A stretch of 64,000 nucleotides of DNA from Larix kaempferi. Lineage: Eukaryota; Streptophyta; Pinopsida; Pinales; Pinaceae. Below are positions 45,190 to 57,558 of this stretch, in pieces. Below the pieces are notes generated by a model. The model ran no database searches. It was not told the origin of the DNA and saw only the letters and a program-made list of their open reading frames with translations. The stretch covers positions 68,174,001 through 68,238,000 of the forward strand of contig BSBM01000361.1 in NCBI GenBank assembly GCA_027924585.1. The letters are read 5' to 3'. The translations under genes and the position numbers were made by a program. Within the stretch, counting starts at the first letter, position 1. Every line of letters begins with the position of its first letter.

Positions 45190-47120
45190 TTCTTTGGTGT
45201 GTTTCCAAAATACACACATGAGCGCGTCTCCAAACAACACGCACCAAGACTGCCAAAAAAACCATGTCACTTGTGAAAAAACATCAATGAAAAAAAAAAA
45301 TTGGTGAGATGTGCAACAAGTTTCTAAAACCATTGTAGTGCATTTTTGGAAACTTAATGCACCGGTGTGTTATGTTTCAAAGAATAGACCGTACTATATT
45401 TTATTAAAAATTAGCCATCACAGTGCATCTTGGAAAACCTAATGCACTGACCCGTTACGTTTCAAAGAATGCACCATATTATATTTTATTAAAAAAAATT
45501 TAAAAAAATATTGTGTTATTTAAAAAACCATGACCCAGTGCGTTACATAATAACCATGTCCCGGTGTGTCCAATATAAATGAACACATTGGGATATTTTA
45601 TTAAAAAACACATTATATTTTACTTAAAACCCTAAATGTTGGTTGTTAATTACTCTTAAATGCACTGGTGCATGCAATATCATGTAATGCACTGGTTCGT
45701 ATTTGTTAAAAAATAAAAAATTAAAAAACATTAAATTTGAATTAAAAACTTGAAGACGGTACGGTTTACGTACACCACACTGGTGCATCCCACTGTCGAG
45801 CACACTAGAAAAGGGTTTTATAAAAAACGTTACTGCAACATAAAACTTATTTTTACCCATGTATAGTTCATTTGAGCCATCTGCACAGGTTCCTTTCATA
45901 ACCCACCTAGACGCCCTACCACCTATGTTCATCCCACCTATTGCTAACACATTCCATGTTCTTATTGGTTGCTGACTTGAGTTTGAATTTTGCGAAATGG
46001 TGGGAAAAAATTCAAATTCTCCATACATAGCCAAGATGCCTCCCTAACATGCGGTTCAATAGGTAAAATAAATCTTATTTGATAATTTAAATTATTAGCG
46101 GATTATTTTTGAAATTAAGCAATAATTTTCCATTTTTATAAAAACAATTAAAAGATTGTGCATTGTGTTTGAGCCATTCGGATCACACTGGCCCTCGGTG
46201 CACTCTGTAAATTGTTACAGGGGACATTGTTTGCGGGGAAAGCCGAATGGCTCGAACATGGTGCATCACATATGTGCTACCCTTTCGTAGCGCACTAGCA
46301 TAACATAAACTGAATTTTAAAAATTAGAAACTAATAACCGTTGCATTAATTACACATAATCACACCAACATTACGGTGCCTTTATGTGTACCAAATGCAC
46401 CAGTAAATATTAACAAGAAAAATTGAGAAACCAAAGTATACGGTGCATCTACTACATGTCAGCACACTGGTGCTCAGTGCTATGACATTCAATATGAGCA
46501 CCGTGAACACATTCTCCATCATCCATAAATTAAATAAACCACGGTGCTTTTACATCACGTTAGAACACATAAAACAATGCATTGACAAGGTATAAACGCA
46601 CTGACAATTGAAATTTAAAACTTTTGTAGGAACTAAAAAATCATAATTCAATGGTGCTCCTATTTCACATCGGCGCACCAGTATTCAATGGTCTAACGTG
46701 TTGTAGGCACGTCGTTGACACATTCCTTATCAATTATAAAATGAAATAAATTGCGGTGCTTTTAGATAAAGTAAGAGCACCGTGGATGGTGAACTTACAT
46801 ATTAGAGAAGCACTGGTTCTTATACATTAAAAATTTCTTGTATCATAAAAATCATAATTCAATGGTGCTCTTAGTGCATGTCAGTGCACCAGTGTCTGGT
46901 GCTCTGATGTGCCATAGGTGTACCGTGAAAGAAAGTTTGAAAACACACCGATGCATGTGTATTTTAGCACACCAACTTGATAATAAAAATTTAAATTTAT
47001 AGAATTATATCAGTGGTGCATTATGTTATTTTAGCACACCGAAGATGGTGCTTAAAAATAAAAGCACACTGTGTGCGTTTTGTAAGTTTTATATTAGCAC
47101 ACTCTAAGTCAATTTTTTTG
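45190..47120. repeat. CACTA-2 left subterminal repeat region
   Basis: Dense GTGCACCGGTG-type words (for example 'aatgcaccggtgtg', 'ggtgctctta...gcgcaccagt') in both orientations over about 1.9 kb; no gene. Same length and vocabulary as in CACTA-1. Confidence 0.8.
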
Positions 47121-47221
47121 CAAAAAAATTAAAATTTGATTTTAGTACATAAAATTCTCGTATAATTCTTTTATATGTATTTTAATGAGACTAATTGATG
47201 TTATATGTGAAACATAGACAT

Positions 47222-48183
47222 GAGTGTCATGAGGCCATGTAGAAGTAGGAAGCACAAGTTGACCAATATAACTTCCGGAGAGAGTGGGAGACCAAGGAGA
47301 GGGAGAGATATTTATACTCTTGTCCCATTACTCCACAGATGAGACACGTCTTAAGAGTTGTTTGTATCCTCAAGTTCTATGAGTAGGTGACATCACTCAA
47401 GGGGAACAATACATTCTTCACCCAGTTGATCGCACATTGGGATCATCATAGTCAGGAATTTCGAGTTGGTCCTTATCAGTGATTCCGACCCACTAAGGAG
47501 GGCATATATTTTATCACTGAGATCCCTAGGAGAGGTGATGACTTTCCTCTATTTCCTGAGGTACCAGTTGGAGCTGTGGAATGGAATCATGTAGTCTACA
47601 TTCATAGATATGTTGATCCCAACATAGTCAACCCTACTTAGTTTCAGGTCACGGTGGGAATATTTCCATTACTACTTTTGGTAGAGAGGATGTGAGGTGC
47701 CTCTCTTTGTTGGTGAAAACCATCACACATATTGTCTCTGATGGTACGCACATTATAAGCCCTCTATTATATTATGTTGATTCTTTAGTGCAGGAACCTA
47801 GATGAATTAGGTGGTCTATTTTTTTTTTACGATAGTTTTGTTATGCTCTTAGTCGATCTTGTGCGTGTATTGGCGGGAGGGAAAACTTCCCTTTCCGTTC
47901 AGAGTTGTTTTTTCTATTTTTTTAGATATTTCCGGCCACTAAGCCATCTTTTCATTAACACCCTCCTAGCTTGATGACATATGTGCATATGTGTGTTTGG
48001 GGGGAGATTATTCCCAAGAAGGCGCAGTTGGAATTTCCATCCAGGGTCACCACAGAGGTCCTCAAGATGCAAGGTAGCGAGGACCCACCTCAATTAGACA
48101 TGGTTACATATCCATATGCGGTTTTGGATTGGAGAGGATGGCCCAACATCTTATTCACTTAGGATGAGCCAGAAGACGATAGA
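47222..48183 (+). pseudogene. CACTA-2 copy of the unknown left-end gene, exon 1
   Basis: Shared with CACTA-1: REWETKERERYLY, LRVVCILKFYE, NTFFTQLIAHWDHHSQEFRV, GIYFITEIPRRGDDFPLFPE, VYIHRYVDPNI, DVRCLSLLV-like block, then after a frameshift ARVTTEVLKMQGSEDPPQLD-like residues (47971-48160), YPYAVLDWRGWPNILF and a donor GG|GTAAAT equivalent at 48184. Contains several stops and frameshifts. Both copies have the intron at the same place. Confidence 0.58.
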
Positions 48184-48328
48184 GGTAAATTTAGCATTAT
48201 GTTTGAATTAATCTAGTTTCATTTTATTCTTTTTCTACTTAATAGATTTTAAATTGTTATATTAAATTCATGTTTAATGAAATTGTCTAATTATTATTGT
48301 GTACTTATATATATTTTAAAAATGTCGG

Positions 48329-48659
48329 GACATTTGATGGTGATGTGCCACCTTCTTCGGATCAGCAGGAGGAGCATATGGAGCTAGATGATCATCCTGA
48401 GGAACTCCATTTAGTTAGAACTGGCCTTCGACACAGTCCAAACGAGAGGTACCGACAAGACATAGAAGATAAGATGGCTATGTTGTAATATCAAGGGTTT
48501 GGTATGTACTAGTGAGGTACATTATGAGGGACCCTCACAACTTAGAGTTATAGAGGATGATTCCTTGTGATATGAGGCACTTGACGTAGCACATTCTTGG
48601 TGCTTGAAATATTTTAGATGGTATCCCATCTGCTAGTTCATCATCAGATGAGGGCGGAG
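48329..48659 (+). pseudogene. CACTA-2 copy of the unknown left-end gene, exon 2 (to the LTR C insertion)
   Basis: GTFDGDVPPSSDQQEEHMEL, DDHPEELHLVRTGLRHSPNE, then stops. It is cut by LTR C at 48660 after CGGAG; the proline-rich tail resumes at 59014-59123 (DPHPPIPTPSPSVAS-type coding). Confidence 0.5.
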
Positions 48660-48891
48660 TGTTGTGGACACAACAGATCCCATGTTTAGCTGAAAGCATA
48701 GGAACCCCTTTTTGAATAAAAACAAAGGTATTTTGGTGAGTGTACTCTATAGATATGAGAATTTGGGTTTTCACTTGTTTAGATCTCTCACCCATACTTT
48801 TTTCCTGTGTTTTTCCCTCTTTCTGGTTGATCTCTAACTGTCTGGTTTGTCAAAATCCTCAGATTTTGAGTATTTTACTTGTTTCTTTAAT

Positions 48892-49211
48892 CAACTCGAA
48901 ACCCAACCATTAGGAGACCTGAAATCCGCAACCCAACAATTTCAGGTTGCACGGTGTTTGTTTTGCAGTTTTGGAATTTGGCCAACCCGAAACCTGCAAC
49001 CCGACGGTTGCGGGTTGCGGGTTTGTGTTGTAATAATCTTGGGAAACTATCATCCTGAAACCCGAAAACCTGCAATTACGGCTTTTGACTTTCGGGCTCT
49101 GTCTTTTTATTTATTTTGTTGCGCTGCTCGAAACCCGCAACCCGCAACTGTCGGGTTGCGGCTTTCGGGAAGTTTTTTTAAGTTTATGAGTGTGTCATTC
49201 CCGAAACCCAC
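48892..49211. repeat. Hairpin array of LTR C, left part
   Basis: Successive imperfect inverted repeats of the type CCCGAAACCCGCAACCCG ... CGGGTTGCGGCTTTCGGG, near 48925-48957, 48983-49024, 49052-49096 and 49127-49170. The array continues after D at 56546. Confidence 0.8.
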
Positions 49212-49801
49212 TATTAATTTTTGAGCATTAATTCAATATACTCTAGGATCTTTACTGAGAGAATAATATGCACAGTATATCAATGCATATCAATCATAGA
49301 AAGCATGTCAATCATCACAAGAAGCAAAACATAAGAGACAATAGACACACAGAGTTTCCATGGGGAAAACCCTAAGGTGAAAAACCCCACAACTTCCTCA
49401 GAGATAGATAGAGCAATAGTACAACCAAAGTACAGAGAGATAGACTCCTCCTAGCAGCTGATCCTCCTCCTCACATGTGCGCCATGAGTGAAGGAAGAGT
49501 GACTTATGAAGTGATCCAAATAGAGATTGGGAGATATCTATTTATAATTGTCTTGACTGCCCAATAAACTTATGGGGCCGACTTGTCTAGCTTAGTACAA
49601 TAACCCAATGTCAACTTAATCAGAGCCGACCCCACACATGGTGGTCTAATAACCCATCGACAAGTTACGACACTTGCGACACTTGTCAATACAAATGATG
49701 ACACTTCCATATAGAGGAATAATAACATCTCTATATGAGTACAATATACAGAGATGAAATACATGGGTGAAATACATTCCGAAGTTACATATACATCAAC
49801 A
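49212..49801 (-). repeat. Element D 3' LTR
   Basis: 590 bp; the plus-strand start TATTAATTT corresponds to TGTTAATTT of the other LTR (TG end mutated). Ends ATACATCAACA. Confidence 0.9.
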
Positions 49802-51400
49802 CTCCCTCTTAACTAGGAAGGTATTTCTTGACACAGATCTGCTAGCACAATTCTTCTTCTCTGGATCATCATCAGCGAATCATCATCCTTGAATCATTGT
49901 CATCGTCACAACTGCTTCTATGTCAATCAATCTCTGAATCTACTCGTCATAGGAATTTCTACAGAGCTAGTCGGCCCACCACCTGTAGGTCTTCATCATC
50001 ACTGGCCATACTGTGTAATTCTCAGGACTTATTATGTGCGTCACAAAACCTCGAAAGAGCATCCCAGGCTATTACAAGCACACAGCTCTACCTGTCGGAT
50101 CTCCTACGGCTAGTATTATATGTGACTGTCACAAAACCTTAAAAGAGTCTCTTGACTATCAAGAACCCTAAAGAGCATCTGAGGCCTTTTTCATCTTGTC
50201 CAGATCTCTAGGACTTATTACATGTGACCCCCACCACAAAACCTTAAAAGAGTGTCTTGGAAAGCAAGAACCCTAAAGAGCATCTGAGGCCTTTTTCATC
50301 CTATCCAGATCTCCAGGACTTATTACATGTCGTCATGGAAAAACCTCGAAAGAGCATCCCGGGACTGATTACGAGCACACAGCTCAACCTATCGGATCTC
50401 CCAGGGCTAGGATTACATGCCATAGGACAAAACCTCAAAAGAGTGTTTGCCAGATATCCTAGGGCCAGTATTACATGCCATAGGAAAAATCTCAAAAGAC
50501 TATCTGCAAACCTCCCAGGGCTAGGATTATATGTCCTCCAAAGAAAAACCTCGAAAGAGTGTTTGCCAGATATCCTAGGGCCAGTATTACATGCCATAGG
50601 AAAAATCTTGAAAGACTATCTGCAAACCTCCCAGGGCTAGGATTATATGCTTTATCTGCACAACCTGTTCCACGGCCACAGAGTATAAACCTGATACTCA
50701 CCATACATCATCCTGATGTACACATGATCATTCTGATCATCATCACTCCATCGTCTTGATGCATGTCATCTGGAGCAACATCCTGAAGCTTGTCATCCAT
50801 GATCATCCTGATCATACAATGCATCCACCTGATGCATACATAGTATCTACCTGATACATATCAACATACATGATCTACCTGATCATACAATGTATCCACC
50901 TGATACATATACAAATACATGATCCAACTGATCATACCTGATACATATCAACATACATGATCTACCTGATCACACAATGTATCCACCAGATACATCTACA
51001 GATACATACACATGATCCAACTGATCATATCCAACATCCAACATGATGCGTACATACATATACATATAAATGGTCCAACTAATCATATCCATGATCCAAC
51101 ATGATGCGTACATACATATACATATAAATGATCCAACTGGTCATATCAAGCATCCAACATGATGCATACATACATATACATATAAATGATCCAACTAACC
51201 ATATCCAACATCCAACATGATGCATACATACACATATAGAGCAATAACTAGAGCATTGTCATGATGCTCATCATCCATCACTTACATCCACAGCCATGTG
51301 AAGGATCCTCCTTCCAACATGCTTGGAATGGCTTCAACAAATGTGTCCATCACTTCTTCCTCGAAGTGTCGTCAATCTGAAGAACACCAAGCCTCTCTCT
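49802..51400 (-). other. Element D 3' noncoding region with tandem repeats
   Basis: Polypurine tract AAGAGGGAG on the minus strand at 49810-49802. A pair of 116-bp direct repeats starts at 50441 and 50557, with weaker relatives from 50040. A 58-bp tandem repeat lies at about 51018-51240 (marks 'gatgcg/gatgca' at 51045, 51103, 51161 and 51219), preceded by looser 'tgatccaactgatcatac' repeats from 50760. No gene in this 1.6 kb. Confidence 0.8.
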
Positions 51401-51406
51401 AAGGTA

Positions 51407-52050
51407 CTAGAACTTCACTCTGGCTAGTGGCTTCGTCAGTACATCTGCAATCTGCTCATCCGTTGCAACATACAGGAGCTTCATTGCTCCTCTTTGCACC
51501 ATATCCCTGATATAGTGATATTTGATCTCTATGTGTTTCGACTTGTTGTGGAACACTGGGTTCTCAGACAACTTCACACAACTCTGGTTGTCAAAAAAGA
51601 TACCAGTATCCTCCAGTGGTAGATCCAATAACTTAGACAATAGCTTCCGAATCCATACTGCCTCACAACTAGCTGAACAAGCTACAACATACTCTGCTTC
51701 AGCTGTACTCAGTGCTACGCAGGACTGCTTCTTGCTAAACCAAGAGATCACACCTAATCCCATACTGAAGCAGCACCCAGAAGTGCTCTTCCTATCTGCA
51801 GCACTGCCTGCCCAATCTGAATCAACATAACCCTATAGGTTAAACTTTTGATTCGCATCATACCTGAGCCCATAATCAACTGTACCCTTCAAGTACCTTA
51901 GAATATGCTTTACAACAACTAGGTGAACACTCCTCGGATCCGTGAGGAACTGGCTCAATGTGTTCACCGCAAAGAAAATATCTGGTCTCGTGTTCGTCAG
52001 GTACATCAAGGACCCAATCATCTAACGATACATAGTGACATCAACCGGCT
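51407..52050 (-). pseudogene. pol: Element D RT C-terminal end and RNase H
   Basis: 52021-51833: IGSLMYLTNTRPDIFFAVNT and HILRYLKGTVDYGLRY. 51763-51407: VISWFSKKQSCVALSTAEAE, YVVACSASCEAVW, IRKLL, FFDNQSC, NPVFHNKSKHIEIKYHYIRD, LTKPLARVKF. This is the copia RNase H with its catalytic E/D residues visible. It lies in a different frame from the RT core because of a small deletion near 52.1 kb. Stops at about 51830 and 52022. Confidence 0.92.
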
Positions 52051-52805
52051 CAAATGAAGCACCACATAGAAGCTTTAGGTTCGATGCCATAGGTGTGGCC
52101 ATGGCCTTGCAGTCCATCATCCCGAATCTCTACTGCATACTTCCCTTTCCCAAGGAAGATACCATCTGCACTCTGCCACACCTCCATGCCTAGAAAATAG
52201 TGCATCATCCCCAAGTCCTTCATCTTGAACTCAACAGTAAGCTTCCTCTTGGTATCAGCAATCAAACTATCATTACTTGTAACAAACAGGTCATCCACAT
52301 ACAGGAGTAGTATCATTGGATTTCCTTCCTTATAGTAAACATTGGAATCTGCTTTACTCTTGGTAAAGCCCAAACTGGATAGAAAGTTGTCCATCCTACC
52401 ATACCAAGTCCTAGGAGCTTGCTTTAAGCCATACAAGGCTTTCTTCAACCTGCACACATATGACTTCCTGTCATGTGTCTCAAAACCGAGTGGTTGCTCT
52501 ACATACACTTCCTCTTCAACTACACCATTCAAGAAAGTAGTCTTGACATCCATCTGGTGTATCTTCCATTTCATCACTACAACCAGAGAAAGTACTGATC
52601 TGATGGAAGTGTACTTGGCTATAGGAGAAAAAGTTTCTTCATAATCTATTCCCCCTTTCTGAGAGAAGCCACGAGCTACAAATCTTTCCTTGTATTTCTC
52701 TATGCTGCCATCTGCAACATGCTTGATCTTGTAGATCCATTTGGAAGTTACAACAGACTTCCCTTCAGGTCTTGGGACAACATCCCAAACATCATTCTTC
52801 ATTAT
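52051..52805 (-). pseudogene. pol: Element D reverse transcriptase
   Basis: SKWIYKIKHVADGSIEKYKE, RFVARGFSQKGGIDYEETFS, QMDVKTTFLNGVVEEEVYVE, CRLKKALYGLKQAPRTWY, and the catalytic LLLYVDDLF are all present, as in active copia elements. Frameshift after GKYAVEI. Makes cDNA from element RNA in the particle. Confidence 0.95.
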
Positions 52806-52964
52806 TGATTGGTATTATTCGACCATGGCATCCTTCCATTCTTTCTTTTCCATTACTTCTTCATAATTGGAAGGTTCTTTGTTCATGATATCATAGAGTA
52901 AAGTAACATATCTGGTGTGTGATCTAGTTCTCTTCTTTACTCTTTGTTCTTCTTCTGGAATGCC

Positions 52965-54398
52965 TTATCTTTCTGCATCTTGAATGAGCTTTCTAGCCCA
53001 TGCAGGTTTCCTCTTGTGAGAGTTATTGTCACGAGGTGGATCTACAGGTTCTTGTGGATCTTCAATTTCATGATCTGCTAGAATTGCTTCAGTCATAGTA
53101 GTGTCTTGAAACCTAGTTTCCTTAGGTTCTTCATAATCTTCAACAGGTGTCTTCCTTGCTTTGATGAATGCTGAGTTTTCATCAAATGTCACAGCTCTGC
53201 TGAAATCAATCTTCTTGAACCCTGGAAAGTATATTCTATAAGCCTTTGAGCTTTCACTATAACCCACAAAGATACCCTTCTTTTCTGAAGGATCTAGCTT
53301 GGTCCTCTTTTCCTTTGGGACATGTGTGTATACTCGACAACCAAATATTGTGAGATGGCTGACTTCAGGTTTCTTTCCAAAAAAGACCTCTTCTGGTGTC
53401 TTGTTGTCCAATATCTTGTGGGGTGTTATGTTTTGCACATATACAGATGTCCTAGCTGCTTCTGCCCATAGATGCATAGGTAGATCCTGGTCATGTAGCA
53501 TTGCCCTTGCTGCTTCCATGATTGTTCGATTCTTTCTTTCTGCAACTCCATTCTATTGTGGATTGTTAGGAGCAGTCAACTCCCTCTTAATCCCTGAATC
53601 ACTGCATAACTTCTTGAAGTCACCTGAAGTGAATTCTCCACCATCGTCGGATCTGAATGTTTTGATCTTCTTATTAGTTTGGTTCTCCATCAAGGTTTTG
53701 AATTCCTTGAACTTATCAAACACTTCATCTTTTTTCTTCAAGAATTAAACCCAAGTCTTCCTGGAGAAGTAATCAATGAAAGAGACATAGTAAACATACC
53801 CACTTAGAGAACTGGATGACATCGGACCGCATACATCGGAGTGGATAATTTCCAAGATTCCTTTAGATTTGCTTTCACTGCTTGGAAATGCCTTCCTTAT
53901 GTTCTTTCCTTTTGCACAACCCTTGCAAACACCTTCATGCTTGGTCTTGATTTCAGCAAGACCTTCTACATATTTGCTTGCAATTGGTAGTGCTATGTAG
54001 TACACATGTGCAAGTCTTCTATGCCAAATTTCACTTGGCTCCATGGAATCATGCACCATAGCATGTTCAGGTTGTCCCTTCAATTTATACAATCCTCCCT
54101 CTTGCTCTCCAATCACCACTGCATCATCTATGGTCTTTCCCTTTGGCCACATTAAAACTTGACCATCCACAAATGCAACCCTCATACCTTTTGCATCCAA
54201 TGCAGATATGGAGAGTAGGTTTTTCTTGAGCCCAGGTACATAAAGAACTTCTTTCATCTTCAAAGACTTTCCAGAATCTAGGTTGTAGGAGGCTTCACCA
54301 CTTCCTTTGATGGGGTATTGGTAGTCATCCCCAAGTTTCACTTTATGGGGTGATTCATGTTCAGATAGATTTAAAAAAGATTCCTTAAACCCAGTCAT
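52965..54398 (-). pseudogene. pol: Element D protease C-terminus and integrase
   Basis: 54398-53745: copia protease tail and GAG-pre-integrase region (EVLYVPGLKKNLLSISALDA, EIWHRRLAHVYYIALP, CKGCAKGKNIRKAFPSSE, the HHCC zinc finger, then HSDVCGPMSSSSLSG). 53741-53553: FKTLMENQTNKKIKTFRSDD and GGEFTSGDFK. 53519-52965: MLHDQDLPMHLWAEAARTSV, YVQNITPHK, PEEVFFGKKPEVSHLTIFGC, KLDPSEKKGIFVGYSESSKA, and an acidic/basic tail. The DDE core is readable. Stops at about 53742, 53550 and 52962. The protease active site (DNGASKHM, DSGA mutated to DNGA) is at about 54430. Confidence 0.94.
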
Positions 54399-55330
54399 GT
54401 GTTTGGAAGCCCCATTGTCAATAAGCCAATCATTACAACCATGAGAAATAGTACCTATGAGAGCAGAGATTAGGACATACTCTTCTTCACTTGATGGATC
54501 ATCATCATCACTTTCTGCTCTAGCCTTCTTCTTGGGAGGTTCATCATCCTAGGCAGCATGAGCATGATATATCTTCTTGTTGTTGTTCTTCTTCTTGTTG
54601 AATTTGTTGTCTTTCTTCTTCTTGGGACAATCTGCAGCAAAGTGTCCTTTCTCATTACATGTGAAACATCTCATCTCTTTCCTATTCTTATGATTGGTGT
54701 GAGAGGATTTCTTGTAATGAGAGTGTTCCTTCTTAGGCTTGCTTCTTTTGGTGTGAGCTGTGAGAGCTTGATCTTCATTTCCCATCTTTTCTTCTGGGGC
54801 CACAAGCCTAGCCTCTTCTTGTGAACATTCCTCCCACAATATACTGAAAGAGATTAATTTCTTTCTAGCACAGATTCCTTGAATAAAAGAATCCCATGAC
54901 CTAGGTAGGCCATTTAGAGTAGTCATAACCACTTCACCATTATCTACTACTTCATCGACAACTTGAATTTATTCCTTGATCTGAGAGACCTTAGAGAAAT
55001 AAGATTGAATGGTCTCTCCATTCAATAGCTTGACCCCTTTCAATTGGTTTCGTAGAGTCATCTTCCGATTTATGTTCTTCCCTTGAAATAGCTTGGTCAA
55101 AGAGTCAAACATCTCCTTGGGTGTCTTCAGAGATGACACATGTGGTATGAGATGGTCTTTGATAAAATCAACAATGATTCTCTTTGCCTTGACCAAGTTC
55201 TTCTTATGCAATGCTTTAGCTTCTTCATCCTCCGAGACGGGGACTTCAGAACTGATATATGTATCCAATTCATTTTCTTCCAGGATTAACCCAATCCTAT
55301 ACTTCCAACTTGGAAGTTATCAACCCCTTC
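54399..55330 (-). pseudogene. gag: Element D gag
   Basis: From about 55330 (WKYRIGLILEENELDTYISS): N-terminal copia gag with LVKAKRIIVDFIKDHLIPHV, LFQGKNINRKMTLRNQLKGV, and YFSKVSQIKE; then 54932-54549 TTLNGLPRSWDSFIQGICA, a Lys-rich linker and zinc knuckle CFTCNEKGHFAADCPKKK. Stops at about 54966 and 54546; a one-base shift near 55318 separates it from the upstream KLEDKLEGVDNF. Capsid protein. Confidence 0.9.
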
Positions 55331-55939
55331 AAGCTTATCCTCAAGCTTGGTGTGGTGAGACCTCTTTAAAGAGTACTTCAAATGGAAATAGAAAAGATTT
55401 AGGTCTTACCACTTGATTGGCTGAAAAATGGATCTAGTCCCAGATTATGGTTTGTTAGAGAAACCCTAAAAATTCAAAATGTGAATTTCAACTTTCTGAA
55501 CGGATAGAAAGATGCGCCTTGATGAGCTGCTCAACCTGGTGTATTCAGAATTTGAGATCTGCAAAGCTTCACCCTTCAGAAATGCCTTTTAGTCTTCTCA
55601 GGTTCACTAGGGAGGACACTGAATTAGGGTTTGAGTTTCTCGGAGATTTACCCAGCCAAAAATCTCAATCCAAAGCTCTAAACTTTGATTTTTCCAAGGA
55701 GCTTCCAGCTATGTCTTCAAATTTCAGAAATTCCTATTTTTTGTGGAAACGCTAATTTTTAGGGCCAAAACTGAAAGTGCACAGAATTGAATTCTGATTG
55801 GACAGATAGATTCACCTTGCTGAGGAGAGTCAATCTATCATTTTATGTTTCCAAAATCTGTGGAAAGAAACCCAATAAACAAGAAACCCTAGTTTCCGTC
55901 ACTACACAATGTCTTCTTCTTAGGTTAGCTCTGATACCA
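55331..55939 (-). other. Element D leader and primer-binding site
   Basis: On the minus strand TGGTATCAGAGC (55939-55928) starts directly after the LTR, a perfect tRNA-Met-type primer site. The leader is about 0.6 kb; the true gag start lies in its last part. Confidence 0.85.
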
Positions 55940-56545
55940 TGTTAATTTGTTAGAATTAATTCATTATACTCTAGGATATTTACTGAGAGAATAACATGTA
56001 CAGTATATCAATGCATATCAATCATAGCAACCATGTCAATCATCACAAGAAGCAAAACATAAGAGACAATAGACACATAGAGTTTCCATGGGGAAAACCC
56101 TAAGGTGAAAAACCCCACAACTACCTCAACGATAGATAGAGCAATAGTAAAACCAAAGTACAACCAAAGTACACAGAGATAGGCTCCTCCTAGCAATTGA
56201 TCCTCCTCCTCACATGTGCGCCAATTTTCGAGTGAAGGAAGAGTGAGTTATGAAGTGATCCAAATAGAGATCGGGAGATCTCTATTTATACTTGTCCTGA
56301 CTGCCCAATAAACTTATGGGGATGACTTGTCTAGCTTAGTACAATAAACCAATGTTAACTTAATCAGGGCCAACCCGACACATGGTGGTCTAATAACCCA
56401 TCGAAAAGTTACGCCACTTGCGACACTTGTCAATACAAATGACGACACTTCCGTATAGAGGAATAATAACATCTCTATAGGAGTACAATATACATAGATG
56501 AAATACATGGGTGAAATACATTCCGAAGTTACATATACATCAACA
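55940..56545 (-). repeat. Element D 5' LTR
   Basis: 606 bp, TGTTAATTTG...TACATCAACA on the plus strand, matches 49212-49801 closely. Confidence 0.93.
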
Positions 56546-56723
56546 CCCGCAACCCGCAAGTGTCGGGTTGTGGCTTTCGGGAACACGTTGCTCATTTTTT
56601 CAATTGTGATTATTACCGAAACCCGAAACCCGCAATTGCGGCTTTCGGCTTTCGGGAATTCTTTCCCACCTTTGCCATTTGCGCAACCCATCAACCCGCA
56701 ATTGTTGGGTTGCGGATTTCGGG
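56546..56723. repeat. Hairpin array of LTR C, right part
   Basis: The 3' arm of hairpin 4 (56546-56581, its 5' arm lies at 49199-49211 before D), hairpin 5 at 56618-56658 and hairpin 6 at 56685-56723. Equivalent to 62628-62818. Confidence 0.8.
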
Positions 56724-57558
56724 ATCCCTTAATAAATTTTGTGAATAAAAATTTCGCACAACCCCGCATCCCGCTTCGGTTAATCTCGGTCGTTCATTTG
56801 TTTTTGATCGCATGGTTATCTTTAATCCGGTGAATTCAATAAGTAGGGTTTTTTCTGTTTTATTTTGTCATTTTTACTGCCCAAAAATTATCCCGTCGTA
56901 CTGAGGATTTCACTACCGAATATTTAGCAGAGGATGTTTTAACTGATTTTCAGTTACTTCTGGCTGGATTGCTTCCTTTGCTACACTCAGTGTTTGACAG
57001 TTCCGATTTTTTTTTCACACCATTTTTGTTATTTGTTTCTACTCCTCAAGGTTTTACACCGTTATGCCTGTTTCAGTCTGAAAGGTTCTTCCGGTTATTC
57101 TATTAAATCCGGTCACCCGAATCCGGTTTGATAGGTACGCAAGAGTTGCTGGTCCGTGTAGTCAAGATTTTGTTTCAGTCATTTCGCAGTCAGTTTTCAA
57201 GCCATAATTTTCATTTTGGTCACAAATGTGAAGCCATGATTGCTAATGTGAGAATACTCGTGATAATGAGATTTTCAAACCAGTTTAAGATGTGCAAGTT
57301 TTGATTGGTTTTGTAATTCCACACAGGTTTTATCCAACTAACGCACGTCCTCGCTTGTTTTCATCACAGTTTAGATAATTGCAGTGAATCGGCCGTATAG
57401 CTTCAATCATTGTTATTTGTCTTGCTCAATGTCTGTTTTCTTATCTGTTGGCTTTAAATTAGCAACAAATATGAAACTTTTAGCTCGTCCTTCTCATTCC
57501 TTAAGAGGAAATATTATGTGTGATAGTCTTGCATTTTTTCCTTCTAGACGTATCTAAT

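Larger units (their letters stand above)
49212..56545 (-). mobile_element. Element D: nearly complete Ty1/copia retrotransposon, minus strand
   Basis: LTRs at 49212-49801 and 55940-56545, target duplication CCCAC/CCCGC (one mismatch), tRNA-Met primer site and a polypurine tract. The internal coding order is gag, protease, integrase, RT, RNase H, which defines Ty1/copia. 7,334 bp. It sits inside hairpin 4 of LTR C. Most of gag-pol stays in one frame with about eight stops and a frameshift near 52.1 kb, so this is a recent but dead copy. A Tork-like lineage is possible but not tested. Confidence 0.95.

Noticed and set aside
50257-50704. Overlapping ORFs with 'GRISGKHSFEVF'-type repeats as a repeat protein
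   Set aside because: They are read-through of the 116-bp direct repeats in the noncoding 3' region of element D, on both strands.
56314-56833. ORFs rich in 'NPQ/GLR' residues as coding
   Set aside because: They result from the hairpin array and the copia LTR; both strands are open because of the inverted repeats.
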